Both the position numbers and the translations under genes were made by a program. A DNA stretch of 42,784 nt from Myxococcaceae bacterium (lineage in GTDB: Bacteria > Myxococcota_A > Polyangia > Polyangiales > Ga0077539), in the NCBI GenBank assembly GCA_028287085.1, contig JAQBQI010000496.1:1-42784 (forward strand). Reading direction: 5' to 3'. Below the pieces are notes generated by a model. It ran no database searches and was not told where the DNA came from. It saw only the letters and a list, made by a program, of their open reading frames with translations. This document shows, in pieces, positions 32,006 to 41,479 of this stretch. Within the stretch, counting starts at the first letter, position 1. Every line of letters starts with the position of its first letter.

Positions 32006-35000
32006 TCAGTCCTGTCGAATGACGCCAGTGATCAGCCCCGCGGGCGTGAATTCCATGAGCCGTCGCAGCAAGCCCTCGGCGCGCCGCGTGAGTCCCGTGT
32101 CGTGAAAGGCCCCGATCTCCCCGCCGTCCTCGGCCCCGTGGAGGATCGCCTCGGGCGCGTCGGTGGCGAGGCGCAGGTGCGCGGCGTCGACGAAGTCGAG
32201 TGAGGCGAAGCGAGGCGGCGCCTCGGTCACCCGGAAGCGCCGCGGAGTCAGGCTCCCGGGCGCGACGCGCGAGTAGCGCACGCACCCCGAGAAGCGGTCC
32301 GTGATCTCGATCGGGTGCGTGAAGAGCACTTCCGAGGCCTCGAGCACCTTCGCCCGCACGCACTCGTCCGCGCCCCCCTCGCCCTTCGACACCGTGCACC
32401 GATCGAGTTCCACGCGCCACGCGGGCGCGTTGATCGTGATCCCGAGCCCTTCCACGGTCGACGCGTGCAGCACCGACCGGTCGATCTTCGCCATACCCGC
32501 GGATTGGAGCGTGATGCCGCCGAGGTGGCAGCGCGAGATCACGACCTCGCTGGGGACGTCGTCGCGTGGGTTGAGGATCCACCGGCAGCCCGCGCGCGCC
32601 GACGAGCAGAACTGCACCGTCGTCCGCGTCGCCTGCGGCGTCTCGACGGCGTTCATGTCGAAGGAGAGCCCCAGCAGGATTAGCTCTTCGTAAACCTGGG
32701 TGGGCCACGTCATGGATCCGTTGATGCGGATGACCGGGCGCTCGGACTCCGCAGCTTGCACGGTGAGCGAGTTCACCCCGCTGGGCCACGCGACGGACGA
32801 CGCCTCGTAGTAGGTCGCGCTGTCGTCGAACTCGACGACCTCGACGACCTTGACGACCGGGCCCTCGGGGGTCGGGAAGGATTCCGTGTGGGGACTCGCC
32901 GTGATGGCCGCGAAGGCGTCGGAGAGCGTCGCGTACTCGGGCGGCTGGGTGGAGCCCGACGGCCCGCTCTGGCGGGTCCTCCCCGTCGAGGACACGATGC
33001 GCGTGGGCATCCGCACCCAGGTGTCGAGCTCGGGGCCGCGCGCGTCGCTGCGCGCGCCGATGTGGTCGGTGAAGCCGTCCTGATAGTTGACGGTCACGGG
33101 CGCCGCGGGGGGCCACGCTGTGCCCGGCGTGAGGTAGTTCGGCACCGCGTCGTCCAGCGACATCGCGAAGAGCCCGTGCTCCGCATCGACGTCGAGCCGG
33201 CCCGATTCCGTGGCATCAAGCTGCACGCCCGCCGTCTCGTTGCGCCACGCGCACAGCCGCCGCCCGCGCACCTCGCGCCTGCGCACGGTCGCAGGTCCCG
33301 GAAGCGGGATCACGGGGCCCAGCGCGTAGCGCCCGCCTTTGTCCTCGCCTTCGCCTGCGGCCTCGCCCTCGCCTTCGTCCCCGCCTCCGATGCCGCGCGT
33401 GGAGCCGTCGCGCATCACCTGGAAGGCTTCACTCACGGCGTCCGCCTCGGACGGGAACATGAAGCTCTCCGGCCGATCGAACGAAGTTAGCTCGGGCACG
33501 CAGAGGAGCACCGCCTGGCCGTGGGCGTCGGTGAACGCCAGCTCGCACGGGGGCAGAACGATGCCGGCCGTTTCGCACTCCAGCCAGAGCGCGCACGCGC
33601 CGCTCCCCTGGGCCGCGATGTTCTTCCATCGTTCGAGCACCTCATTTCGGTCCGTGATCTCCTCGCCCTCCGCGTCGAGCACCTCCCACGTCGCGGTCGT
33701 CACAGGGTCCGCCGCGGCGTTCCACGAGAGGCTCATGAAGGTCTCCGGGACCCTGCCTTCCGGATCCGCACGGGCGAACACCAACCGCATCAGCCCTTCG
33801 GCCTGAACCCCGGTCTCGTCGACGAGCGCCCGGGCGGCGTGCACGAACGCTGGCCCCTGGCCCAGCGGGGGCGGGAGGGCCGTCATCGGCTCGTAGGTGC
33901 TCTGCGAGAGCGTGGGCGGCCACGCGGGCCCCGGCCCGATCGCGCGGACGGGGTTCGGCAACGACACCACGCCCCCCGCCCGGATCACTGCCGCGTTGAC
34001 GGCGTGCCCCGAGGACCCCGGCTCGTTCGCGTTCTGGGCGTCGTAGAGCGAGCCGTCGGCGGCCATGTAGAACCAGCGCTCCTCCCACACCCACGTCGCG
34101 GGCACCTCGACGTGCAGCGCGCCGTGCAGGAAGCCCATCCGGGCGAGTTGGGGGTCTTCGCTCGCCCGCCGCGCGTCGCTCGTCGTGCCCGTCACCGCGA
34201 GGAACGCGCCCGGGAAGTACGCGGCGCCGGCGCCCACCGCGGGGCGCAGGCGGACCATCGCCACCGCCTCGACCGAGCTCGTCGGATTCGCGCCCGCGAT
34301 CGACTCCGGGGCCGCGGCACGGACGCGGACGCCGCCGAGCATTTCCGCCAGCGCGACGTCGGGCTCGTTCGGCGCGCTGGCCTTGAACGGGACGCGGCAC
34401 ACCGTCACCTCGACCGGATGCCCCAGGGCGCCCTCGCCGCGGCGCAGGAGGTCAACGTTGACGCGGGCGCTGTACAGGGACCTGCTCGCGGGGCGCGGCG
34501 AGGGCGCCCCGGGCATGGGCTGCGACGACGCGACGGCGGCCGGCAGCCCGAGGATGCGGACGGAGAACTTCGCCGAAGGCCCGCTTCTGTCATCGAAGTA
34601 GCGCTCGGGGTGCGCGGCGAAGAGCGACGCGGGCACGCGGTCGGTGGGCGCCTCGTACGCCGCGACGGGGTTCCCGGAAACCGCGAAGGGTGGCAGCACG
34701 GGGGCGTAGTCGGCGCGAACGCGGAGGGGCGCCTCGGCGCCCGCGGGGTGGAAGGCGTAGCGCCGGGAGAGGGCCGGGAGGCCGGAGATCTGGGGCCCCG
34801 GCCCGGGGGTGCCGCGGCGCACGGGGAACATCGTCGTAGCGTGCGTCCAGTGGGTGACGTGCTTCGGGTGGTAGCGCCCGGTGGTGGCCGTCGGCCGGCG
34901 CGCGTCGAGCGCGTGGAAGGCCGCGTCGTAGGGCCCCGCGCACGTGTCCGCGAGCTCCGGGCTGCGCACGTCGCACGCCCCTCGCTCGGGGCGCAGGAGG

Positions 35001-35569
35001 TTCAGGTCCTGCGACACGAGGAGACGGCTCCAGCCCTCCTGCGTCACCACCCGCCGGTGCAGGAGCGCGGACGCCATGTCCTCGAGCATCGAGCGGGTGC
35101 CCTTGCGGCGCCGCCACGCGACCGTGCCGCGCAGGTCGGCGCGGTCGTCGTCGGCGTCCTTGAACACCAGCCGCGACCCCACCTGCCCTGCGAGGAGCGG
35201 GAGCATCGCGTCGCCGGACCGGTCGACGAACAGGTCGGCGTGCAGCTCGTCGACGTTCTGGCGCAGCACCGCGAACGGTGCGGCCAGCACGCGCAGGAGC
35301 CGGTAGAGGTCCGCCGTGCCCCGAGGGAGGTGCTCCGGCATCTCCTGCGGGGTCGCGTCGTCGGCGAGCTCGTGCAGGTCGCGCAGGAAGCGTGCCTGGA
35401 TGTTCGCCAGGCTGAAGATGTTCCCCGTCGAGTCTTCGCGCGGCACCGACGGACCCAGGTCCTTGACACGGTAGAGCGCGGGCAGGAGCCGGTAGAGCAG
35501 CCGTGCCACCGCGCGGTGGACGTGGGGGTCGTACGGGTAGCGGGAAGCGTACGGGTCGCTCGGGTTCAT
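32006..35569 (-). CDS. Tail-protein-I-like baseplate protein with large extension
   Basis: The ATG at MNPSDPYASRYPYD overlaps the stop of the preceding gene (TGATG). The product is 1187 residues. The first 200 residues resemble phage P2 gpI and Afp12-type baseplate proteins (LLPALYRVKD, YRLLRVLAAPFAVLRQNVDE, DADDDRADLRGTVAWRRRKG). The remaining almost 1000 residues are beta-rich and include strand-ladder segments (WILNPRDDVPSEVVISRCHL, LQSAGMAKIDRSVLHASTVE) that look like beta-helix or fibre structure. Normal gpI proteins are only about 180-250 residues, so this is a fusion with a large fibre-like region. It acts in the baseplate, where it may carry the fibre-like region directly. Confidence 0.85.
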   Translation of the reverse strand: MNPSDPYASRYPYDPHVHRAVARLLYRLLPALYRVKDLGPSVPREDSTGNIFSLANIQARFLRDLHELADDATPQEMPEHLPRGTADLYRLLRVLAAPFAVLRQNVDELHADLFVDRSGDAMLPLLAGQVGSRLVFKDADDDRADLRGTVAWRRRKGTRSMLEDMASALLHRRVVTQEGWSRLLVSQDLNLLRPERGACDVRSPELADTCAGPYDAAFHALDARRPTATTGRYHPKHVTHWTHATTMFPVRRGTPGPGPQISGLPALSRRYAFHPAGAEAPLRVRADYAPVLPPFAVSGNPVAAYEAPTDRVPASLFAAHPERYFDDRSGPSAKFSVRILGLPAAVASSQPMPGAPSPRPASRSLYSARVNVDLLRRGEGALGHPVEVTVCRVPFKASAPNEPDVALAEMLGGVRVRAAAPESIAGANPTSSVEAVAMVRLRPAVGAGAAYFPGAFLAVTGTTSDARRASEDPQLARMGFLHGALHVEVPATWVWEERWFYMAADGSLYDAQNANEPGSSGHAVNAAVIRAGGVVSLPNPVRAIGPGPAWPPTLSQSTYEPMTALPPPLGQGPAFVHAARALVDETGVQAEGLMRLVFARADPEGRVPETFMSLSWNAAADPVTTATWEVLDAEGEEITDRNEVLERWKNIAAQGSGACALWLECETAGIVLPPCELAFTDAHGQAVLLCVPELTSFDRPESFMFPSEADAVSEAFQVMRDGSTRGIGGGDEGEGEAAGEGEDKGGRYALGPVIPLPGPATVRRREVRGRRLCAWRNETAGVQLDATESGRLDVDAEHGLFAMSLDDAVPNYLTPGTAWPPAAPVTVNYQDGFTDHIGARSDARGPELDTWVRMPTRIVSSTGRTRQSGPSGSTQPPEYATLSDAFAAITASPHTESFPTPEGPVVKVVEVVEFDDSATYYEASSVAWPSGVNSLTVQAAESERPVIRINGSMTWPTQVYEELILLGLSFDMNAVETPQATRTTVQFCSSARAGCRWILNPRDDVPSEVVISRCHLGGITLQSAGMAKIDRSVLHASTVEGLGITINAPAWRVELDRCTVSKGEGGADECVRAKVLEASEVLFTHPIEITDRFSGCVRYSRVAPGSLTPRRFRVTEAPPRFASLDFVDAAHLRLATDAPEAILHGAEDGGEIGAFHDTGLTRRAEGLLRRLMEFTPAGLITGVIRQD

Positions 35570-38091
35570 CAGGGGTTCTCCTGCGTGTCGAGGGTCAGGT
35601 TCGCGGGGTCGAGCGAGAGCCACTCGTCGGGGCGCGCGGCGATGGCTCCCCGAACGCGCTCGGCCTCCGGGGCAATGGGATCGGGCGACAGGCGCACTAC
35701 CCTCACGGTGGTCACGCCGGGCAATGCCTCCAGGCGCTCGTGCAGCTCGCTGAGGAACGCCGGCTGTCCCAGCTCGCGGCCGGCGAACGTGAACATCCCG
35801 GGCGCCTCGGCGCGCCGCCCGTGGAGCTCGTCACCGACCGCTTTCTTCACCAGGTCGGGCTCGGCGGCGTCGTCGATGCCGAGCTTGATCTCAACGTAGA
35901 TCGGCACGGCCGATGGCCCGGTCACCTCCATCGGGATGGACGTATCGCGCCGCGCGTTCATGAACCGCCGGAAGCCGCTCCGCTCCAGGTCGAGGTCGGG
36001 CGGGTCGCCCTCGGCGTCGGCCACCACGAGCAGCACGCCTTCGACCCCTTGCTGCGGGAGCACCGTCCAGGTCGCGCGCGCCTTCGCCACGGCCGGAAAG
36101 CGTAGGGCGAGGTCGGCGTGGTCGGCGGCGGACACCGCGCGGTCGAAGGTGCGCAGGTACTGCGTCGCGTTCGCCCGCACGTCCTCGGACTGTGCAGCGT
36201 CCACCCCTCCCCTGATCGCACGGGGGTTGGAGGCGCTCTCGACGAGCGGGTGGCTCTTGCGGATCTGCGACACGCCCCCGGCGGGGGCGTTGCCGGCCGC
36301 GCCTGCGCCCACGCGGTAGCGCGCGGTGACGTTCCGGCGCCCGGAGGGCGGCACGGCCCCGCGGATCCCGTCGCCGAACACGACTGCGAGCGCGCCGGCC
36401 TCGTCGCGCTGCACCACGTAGTGACGGTCGTGCGGGCCGGAGTCTTCGAAGTCGATCACGCGCTCCCAGCGGAGGTCGTCGACGCGCACCACTAGCGCGG
36501 GCTCTGCACCCTCGGCCGAGGGTAGGTACGTCACCGGCTTGTTCCGCAGCGTGAAGCGGAGGAAGCCGGTCACGCCGTCGGAGTCGCCGAGCGCCTCCGT
36601 GACCGTGCGGCCGTGCGAGACCGGCACCACGTTCGCGCACACCGTCAGCTCGTTCACGAGCCAGCCGCGGGGGTTCACGACGGGGTCGAGGACCCGCCAC
36701 GCGATGCGCGTGAAGGGGACCGGCGCCGTGACGATCTCGACCTGGGTGAGCCGCGCGATCTCGGGGGCAGACGGTGCGGCCTCGGCGGACGGCGCGGTGG
36801 AGAGCGCAACGAGCGTCCCGGCCGCGAGGCCGTCGTACGCCCCGGCGAGCTCGATCGCGCCGTTCGCCGGGGTCAGGTTCGGCCCCGTCCACGGCACCTC
36901 GATCCGCGTCTTCCAGCCGAGGAGCCAGACACTCGCGCGTGGGTCGTGCTGATCGCGTTCTGCCGCGTGGGGGGCCGCTGAGGGCGGGTAGAGCTTGAGG
37001 CTGGTCACCGTGCGGGTCATCGCGACGGTCTTCGTGGTGGGGATGACGGTGCCCGATACGGTCGTCGTCGGAGCACCGGCGACGGCGATCGTGAGCGTCG
37101 GCGTCGTGATGTGGTCGGTCGTGACCTTCTGGAAGGTCACCTGAACCGGCTGGGCGTTCAGCAGCTCAAACGCGGCGAGGGTGCCGTTGAAGAGGCGCAC
37201 CGCGGGCCCGGTCGCGTCGACCGCCCTCAGCTCGTCGCTGAGGTAGAGCCGGTTGGGGTCGTCGGGGGTCCACGTCGTGGTCACGTCGGCCGTGTTCGGC
37301 AGGTGCGTGAGTTCCGCGTTGGAGACGTCGGATGGGTCGAGGAGAACGCCGAAGAGGTGCGCCCGGGTCTTCGGCCGGGCGTAGAGCGTGACCGACCGGG
37401 TCGACGCCCAGGCGGGCAGCCCCGAGGTGGTCTTCAGGCGCGTGACCCGCCGCAGCGGGATCTCCCTCGCGTCGCTGACCGAGTCGGCGTGGAGCCTGCC
37501 CGACCCTGCGATCACGATCGGATCGCCCGGCGACAGACCCAACCCCAGCCCCGGCACGTCGAGGAAATCCGGGTGCGTGTCGCCCCACGTGACGTACGCG
37601 TCGCGCGGGACGAGGTCGTTGTGCGCGGGGTCGACCTCGACGTCCTCGAGGGTCTCGTAGTCCTGCGGGGCGCCGCCCTTCGTCGAGGTCGACGAGAGCC
37701 CGAACCCGGCCTCCACGCGACCCGCGGCGCCCTTCGCGACGAGGCGCACGTAGCCCGTCGCGGCCACGGCCGGGGCCGGCTCGTAGCCGAGGCGCCGGCC
37801 GTGCATCACCAGACTGCGCGGCGACCGGGCGGTGCTCAGGAACGCCTCGGTCGCGTAGCGGTCCTGGTAGAGCCCGAGCACGTGGCCGGCGAGTGCCGAC
37901 AGCTCCATGAGGGAGCCCGCGAAGTCGCCCTCGGCGTCGGGCTGCGACAGGCCGGGGAGCTCGTCGGCGAGGTCGCGCTGGAGCGCCACCAGGTCGGCGT
38001 GCTCCAGCGGCAGGTAGTCCATCGATCGCGCGTCGGCGTCGGGAGCGCCCGACGTCGACCGTTGTGCGCGCGGGCGCGGCGGGCGGCTCAT
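35569..38091 (-). CDS. Baseplate J-like protein, second copy
   Basis: The 840-residue product starts in an ATGA overlap with the preceding gene, with AGGAGG 5 bases upstream. The region near residue 24 (MDYLPLEHADLVALQRDLAD) and the GSLMELSALAGHVLGLYQDR segment are typical of large putative baseplate assembly proteins. The C-terminal third (ANATQYLRTFDRAVSAADHA, AVAKARATWTVLPQQGVEGV and LHERLEALPGVTTVRVVRL) matches the baseplate J/gp47 domain order. It forms part of the wedge that closes the tail tube before contraction. Two such proteins are encoded side by side. Confidence 0.87.
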   Translation of the reverse strand: MSRPPRPRAQRSTSGAPDADARSMDYLPLEHADLVALQRDLADELPGLSQPDAEGDFAGSLMELSALAGHVLGLYQDRYATEAFLSTARSPRSLVMHGRRLGYEPAPAVAATGYVRLVAKGAAGRVEAGFGLSSTSTKGGAPQDYETLEDVEVDPAHNDLVPRDAYVTWGDTHPDFLDVPGLGLGLSPGDPIVIAGSGRLHADSVSDAREIPLRRVTRLKTTSGLPAWASTRSVTLYARPKTRAHLFGVLLDPSDVSNAELTHLPNTADVTTTWTPDDPNRLYLSDELRAVDATGPAVRLFNGTLAAFELLNAQPVQVTFQKVTTDHITTPTLTIAVAGAPTTTVSGTVIPTTKTVAMTRTVTSLKLYPPSAAPHAAERDQHDPRASVWLLGWKTRIEVPWTGPNLTPANGAIELAGAYDGLAAGTLVALSTAPSAEAAPSAPEIARLTQVEIVTAPVPFTRIAWRVLDPVVNPRGWLVNELTVCANVVPVSHGRTVTEALGDSDGVTGFLRFTLRNKPVTYLPSAEGAEPALVVRVDDLRWERVIDFEDSGPHDRHYVVQRDEAGALAVVFGDGIRGAVPPSGRRNVTARYRVGAGAAGNAPAGGVSQIRKSHPLVESASNPRAIRGGVDAAQSEDVRANATQYLRTFDRAVSAADHADLALRFPAVAKARATWTVLPQQGVEGVLLVVADAEGDPPDLDLERSGFRRFMNARRDTSIPMEVTGPSAVPIYVEIKLGIDDAAEPDLVKKAVGDELHGRRAEAPGMFTFAGRELGQPAFLSELHERLEALPGVTTVRVVRLSPDPIAPEAERVRGAIAARPDEWLSLDPANLTLDTQENP

Positions 38092-40601
38092 GGTACCTCC
38101 TGGATCACGAAGTCCTGTTCACGCAGCTCGGGGTCGATCCCCACGACCCGCACATCGAGCGTCCCGCCCTCGGGGCGGCGGGGGTCGGCGTCTAGGCGCG
38201 CGACCTCCGTGGGTCCGAACCGCAGCAGCGGAACCACGCGCGTCCGGTCGGGCGAGCGGAGCTTGCGGAAGCGCAACGCCGTCACCGAGCGGACGCCGGG
38301 GATCGCCTGGACGAACGCGAGCAGCTCGCCCACCTCGAGCGACTGCCCGAAGGTGAGCCGGTCGGGGAGGAAGAACCCGGCGCCCCGGTCGCCCGGCCGG
38401 AGCGCCGCGAGCACCGCGGCCTTCACCTTGTGGGGTTGCGCGCCGGGCTCGACGCACAGCGCGACGCGCACCTCCAGCGGCACGTAGACGGGGGCGCGCG
38501 CCACGACCTCGCGGCCCGCCATGCGGAGCCCGTCGAGCCGCGCCTGCACGTCGGCGCGCAGCACCTCGTGGAGCCCCGCCTCGCCCTCGGGGTCGACGAG
38601 CACGAGCACCGTGTTGAACGGTCCCCCCACCGGGCGCGCGAAGGCCTGCGCCACGCCGGGGATCAGCGCGGCGCGCCGGTAGTCGTCGAGGGTCACGGCG
38701 CGCTCCAGGGGACCGTGGCGCAGCGACGCGGGGACCCGCACCCGCGCGACGTCCATCGCCTCGCGCCTCCGCCCGCCGGTCGCGAGCACCACGTTGATCA
38801 CCGACGCGTTCCGCGGTGGCGTCAGGTTCGGCGACGGCGGGGGCGCGAAGCGGACGAGCGTGCCCGCGCCGAGGTTGCCGTCGACGGGGTCGCCGACGCG
38901 GTAGCGGACGACGAGCTCCTCGGTCGCGCCCGTGCTCGCGGGCTCCTCGTCGGCGCGCAGCGACAGCGCCTGGCCGCGGCGGCCGTCACCGAACTCCAGC
39001 CAGAGGGAGCCGTCCTCGTCGAGGTGGGCGACGTAGTGGCGGTCGAAGGCGCGGGAGTCGTGCAGGTGTTCCATGCGCGTCCAGGGGCCCTGCATGTCGC
39101 CCCGGCCCGTCGAGACCTCGACCTCCGGGGCGCCGCGGACGGCGCCGCTCGCGTCGCGCTCCTCGCGGAAGAGCACGGGGGACTGCGGCAGCTTGAAGGC
39201 GCGCAGGATCGGGCGCCCGCCGGACCCGACGCCCTCGACGATGGCGTCGCCCCGGAGCGCCGTGAAGGTGCGGGCGAGGAGGTCGATGCGGTCGGTCTGG
39301 AGCGCGCCGAAGCGGGCCGTCGCGAGGTTGCTGAAGAGCGTGAACCCGTCGTGGTCCCAGGGCGACATCGCCTCGGGGAGCGGCGGGTCGAAGGTCACCC
39401 GCGTCACCTGGACGGGCGTCGTGCCGTCGCTGACCTGGCCGGGCCACCCGACCCAGCCGTTGAGGGACAGGGTCTCCCAGTGCGTCACCCTCACCACGTG
39501 GGTCGCGCGGAAGGGGCCCTCCGCTCGCCCCTGCGCGAAGCAGAGCCGCCGGCCGAAGTAGAGGCCCTGGGCGTTTCCCAGGAGGAGCACCTCCGTCGCA
39601 CCGGCGGGGATCGTCGCGTCCTCGGCGCCCGGCCACGCCGCGAGTTGAAGCGTGCCGTGGTCGTCCGACATCGGCGGGACTTCCGTGACGTGGAACACCA
39701 CCGGCGGCTCGCCCCCGGCCGACCTCGTGGTGACCTCGGTGCCGACCGTGACGCTGCCACCGCCGTCGTTGTCGTTGCCGTTGCCGTCGTTGTTGTTGCC
39801 GTCGTTGTTGTTGTTGCCGTCGTTGTTGTTGCCGTCTTTATTGCCGCCCGGGCCGTCGTCCTTGCTGCCGTCCTTGCCGCCGCCACTTCCGCCGCTGAAG
39901 GCCAGGAGCGTCTCCGCCGCGGCGCCATCGAAGAGTGTCGTGCCGAGGAGCGTCGCGTGCTGGCGGAGCGAGTACCGCTGCGTGGCCGTGTCGAGGAAGG
40001 CCTCGGCGGCGACGCGGTCCTGATGGTACGAGAGCATGTCGCCCTGGTGGGCGAGCAGGTCGACGAGCACGCGCTCGAGCGACGCGGGCGCGAGGTCGGC
40101 CCAGCTCGGGTTGTGGACCTTCACCCACTCCGCGAACATCGCGAGGAGGCCGTCGAAGTCCTTGGCCAGCAGGTCGACCGCCGGGCGCGGCGCGGATGGG
40201 ACGACCGCCGGCGCCGGGTCGGGCCGGCAATCGCCGCGCTCGCAGCCGATGGCGAAGGTGAACTTCTTCTCGCGGAAGAACGCGTCCACCGGCCGCTGGA
40301 GGTCGCGCAGCAGTTCGAGGGTGTAGTCGACCGGCGGGCCGAGGTCGTTGAAGGCCAGGACGACGGTCTTCTCGGACGCGTGCTGGTCGACGACGGACCA
40401 GGGTGGTTCCCTGCCTTCCGCGCCGCGGAGGGCGAAGTGCCCGGGGGTGAACATGCCCGAGGCCCAGGTCTCCCGGAGGTGCACGGTCAGGCGGGCCCGC
40501 GGGATGGCCGGGGGGTCGAAGAGCTCGAGGGACAGGTAGTCGATGCCCTGGAAATCAGCGCGGGGCTTCGCCTCCGACCACGAGAGCCAGTTGGAGCTCA
40601 C
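38088..40601 (-). CDS. Baseplate J-like protein with Asn/Asp/Gly-rich insertion
   Basis: The start is GTG (encoding SSNWLSWSEAK) in a GTGA overlap with the gp25 gene. The product is 837 residues, with the VDLLAHQGDMLSYHQDRVAA segment and a C-terminal LDDYRRAALIPGVAQAFARP and LLAFVQAIPGVRSVTALRF pattern of large baseplate assembly proteins. Between residues about 235 and 281 there is a low-complexity linker of Gly, Lys, Asp and Asn (GNKDGNNNDGNNNNDG). The linker follows the LLGTTLFDGAAAETLLAFS segment and precedes the beta-rich middle, so it interrupts the usual order. Otherwise it is a complete wedge protein. Confidence 0.88.
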   Translation of the reverse strand: MSSNWLSWSEAKPRADFQGIDYLSLELFDPPAIPRARLTVHLRETWASGMFTPGHFALRGAEGREPPWSVVDQHASEKTVVLAFNDLGPPVDYTLELLRDLQRPVDAFFREKKFTFAIGCERGDCRPDPAPAVVPSAPRPAVDLLAKDFDGLLAMFAEWVKVHNPSWADLAPASLERVLVDLLAHQGDMLSYHQDRVAAEAFLDTATQRYSLRQHATLLGTTLFDGAAAETLLAFSGGSGGGKDGSKDDGPGGNKDGNNNDGNNNNDGNNNDGNGNDNDGGGSVTVGTEVTTRSAGGEPPVVFHVTEVPPMSDDHGTLQLAAWPGAEDATIPAGATEVLLLGNAQGLYFGRRLCFAQGRAEGPFRATHVVRVTHWETLSLNGWVGWPGQVSDGTTPVQVTRVTFDPPLPEAMSPWDHDGFTLFSNLATARFGALQTDRIDLLARTFTALRGDAIVEGVGSGGRPILRAFKLPQSPVLFREERDASGAVRGAPEVEVSTGRGDMQGPWTRMEHLHDSRAFDRHYVAHLDEDGSLWLEFGDGRRGQALSLRADEEPASTGATEELVVRYRVGDPVDGNLGAGTLVRFAPPPSPNLTPPRNASVINVVLATGGRRREAMDVARVRVPASLRHGPLERAVTLDDYRRAALIPGVAQAFARPVGGPFNTVLVLVDPEGEAGLHEVLRADVQARLDGLRMAGREVVARAPVYVPLEVRVALCVEPGAQPHKVKAAVLAALRPGDRGAGFFLPDRLTFGQSLEVGELLAFVQAIPGVRSVTALRFRKLRSPDRTRVVPLLRFGPTEVARLDADPRRPEGGTLDVRVVGIDPELREQDFVIQEVP
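39758..39897 (-). repeat. Trinucleotide-rich NDG coding repeat
   Basis: On the plus strand the DNA reads GCCGTCGTTGTTGTT repeated with small changes, giving (N)nDG units in the baseplate protein. Length changes by slippage are likely. Codon choice is unusually uniform (AAC for Asn, GAC for Asp, GGC for Gly). Confidence 0.85.
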
Positions 40602-40966
40602 AGCCTCACCTCCAGGTTGCGCGGGCGGCGGTCGGAGCGGCGGCGGAACGAGATGCGCACCACCAGCGCGCCCTCAGCCTCCTCGGCGGTGACGTCGACC
40701 CCGTCGAGGATCACCTCGTCGCCCAGGTCGCGCTGGAGGGCCTGCGACAGGGTGAACTCCAGCGCGGCGGCGGAGAGCTCGCTGAGGTCGCCGAACACAT
40801 GGCGGTCGATGCCGGCGCCGAAGTCGGGCGCGTTGACGCGCTCGCCGGGCGCGGTGAACAGCACCGCCTCGACCTTGTCGCGCAGGTGCCTGTCGGCGTC
40901 GTCAATCACGGCGACGCCGCCCCGCGCGCCGAAGCGCAGCGGCTGTTGAAGGAACCGGTCCATCAT
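40598..40966 (-). CDS. gp25-like baseplate wedge protein
   Basis: The 122-residue product has the compact gp25/GPW fold pattern: LRDKVEAVLFTAPGERVNAPDFGAG, then IDRHVFGDLSELSAAALEFT and LSQALQRDLGDEVILDGVDV, ending in a beta hairpin (VVRISFRRRSDRRPRNLEV). The motif RVNAPDFGAGI is diagnostic. It assembles at the edge of the baseplate and starts sheath polymerisation. Two ATG codons lie next to each other at the start. Its stop overlaps the GTG of the next gene. Confidence 0.94.
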   Translation of the reverse strand: MMDRFLQQPLRFGARGGVAVIDDADRHLRDKVEAVLFTAPGERVNAPDFGAGIDRHVFGDLSELSAAALEFTLSQALQRDLGDEVILDGVDVTAEEAEGALVVRISFRRRSDRRPRNLEVRL

Positions 40967-41275
40967 GGGGGTGTTGCTCCGTTTCAGCGGACGAGTGCGC
41001 TCGCGCCTCGGAGGGCTCGGGCGCAGGTTCGAGCGATCGCGCGGCGATCGAAAATGAGCGGGCTGGATGGGCGACGTACGCTCCGGCCGCGACCCAGGTC
41101 AGGCGTTCGGGAGGTTGATCGACGCAGGCGCGCGCGGAGTTCGAGGGTCTCGCCGGGCGCCGGTCAGCGGCACCGCCGGGCGCTCTTCAGCCACCTCGAA
41201 ACCGACCCTGCCTGAGACAATGATCAGGGCTCAAACTTTTTTCTGGCCCGTTGGCGTCGCGGCGACCCGAGACCC
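40967..41275. other. Gap upstream of the gp25 gene
   Basis: This stretch has no supported gene. It contains CGATCG-CGCGG-CGATCG near 41032, a small inverted repeat, and a short low-GC patch around 41220-41245 (AATGATCAGGGCTCAAACTTTTTTC). A promoter for the baseplate operon could lie here, but no convincing hexamer pair was found. Confidence 0.4.
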
Positions 41276-41331
41276 ATTCGTGGCAGGTCAGACCCCAGTC
41301 GCGGCAGGGGGGAGACCCTATCGTGGCGGGG
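41276..41331. repeat. Three degenerate direct repeats, IS-end-like
   Basis: The motifs ATTCGTGGCAGGTCAGACCCC, AGTCGCGGCAGGGGGGAGACC and TATCGTGGCGGGGTCAG follow each other directly, with a period of about 21-23 bases. Repeated degenerate words in this style occur at the ends of IS21-like elements. No transposase was found beside them. Confidence 0.4.
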
Positions 41332-41466
41332 TCAGCTCTTCGGCGCGGCAGGCTTACGGTCGGACCGGATGTCGAGCCCCCGCAGGAGCGTCGGGGAGAC
41401 GGTGAGCAGCAGGGCGGTGGCGCCGTCCTCGCGGGCCTCTGCCAAGTCGTCCCAGAGCGGGCGCAT
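41332..41466 (-). CDS. Possible small protein after the unknown gene
   Basis: The 44-residue frame MRPLWDDLAEAREDGATALL continues LTVSPTLLRGLDIRSDRKP. Its ATG lies 13 bases after the stop of the preceding gene, so coupling is possible. The composition is natural. The last codons reach the repeats, so it might instead be the 3' remnant of a longer gene. No family is recognised. Confidence 0.35.
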   Translation of the reverse strand: MRPLWDDLAEAREDGATALLLTVSPTLLRGLDIRSDRKPAAPKS

Positions 41467-41479
41467 CGCGAAGAACAGC

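Noticed and set aside
33521-35899. 792-residue plus-strand frame
   Set aside because: It is the antisense of the gpI-like baseplate gene. Its composition is almost only Arg, Gly, Val and Glu, with no domain.
38430-40949. 839-residue plus-strand frame
   Set aside because: It is antisense to the first baseplate J-like gene, and codon-shadow composition explains it.
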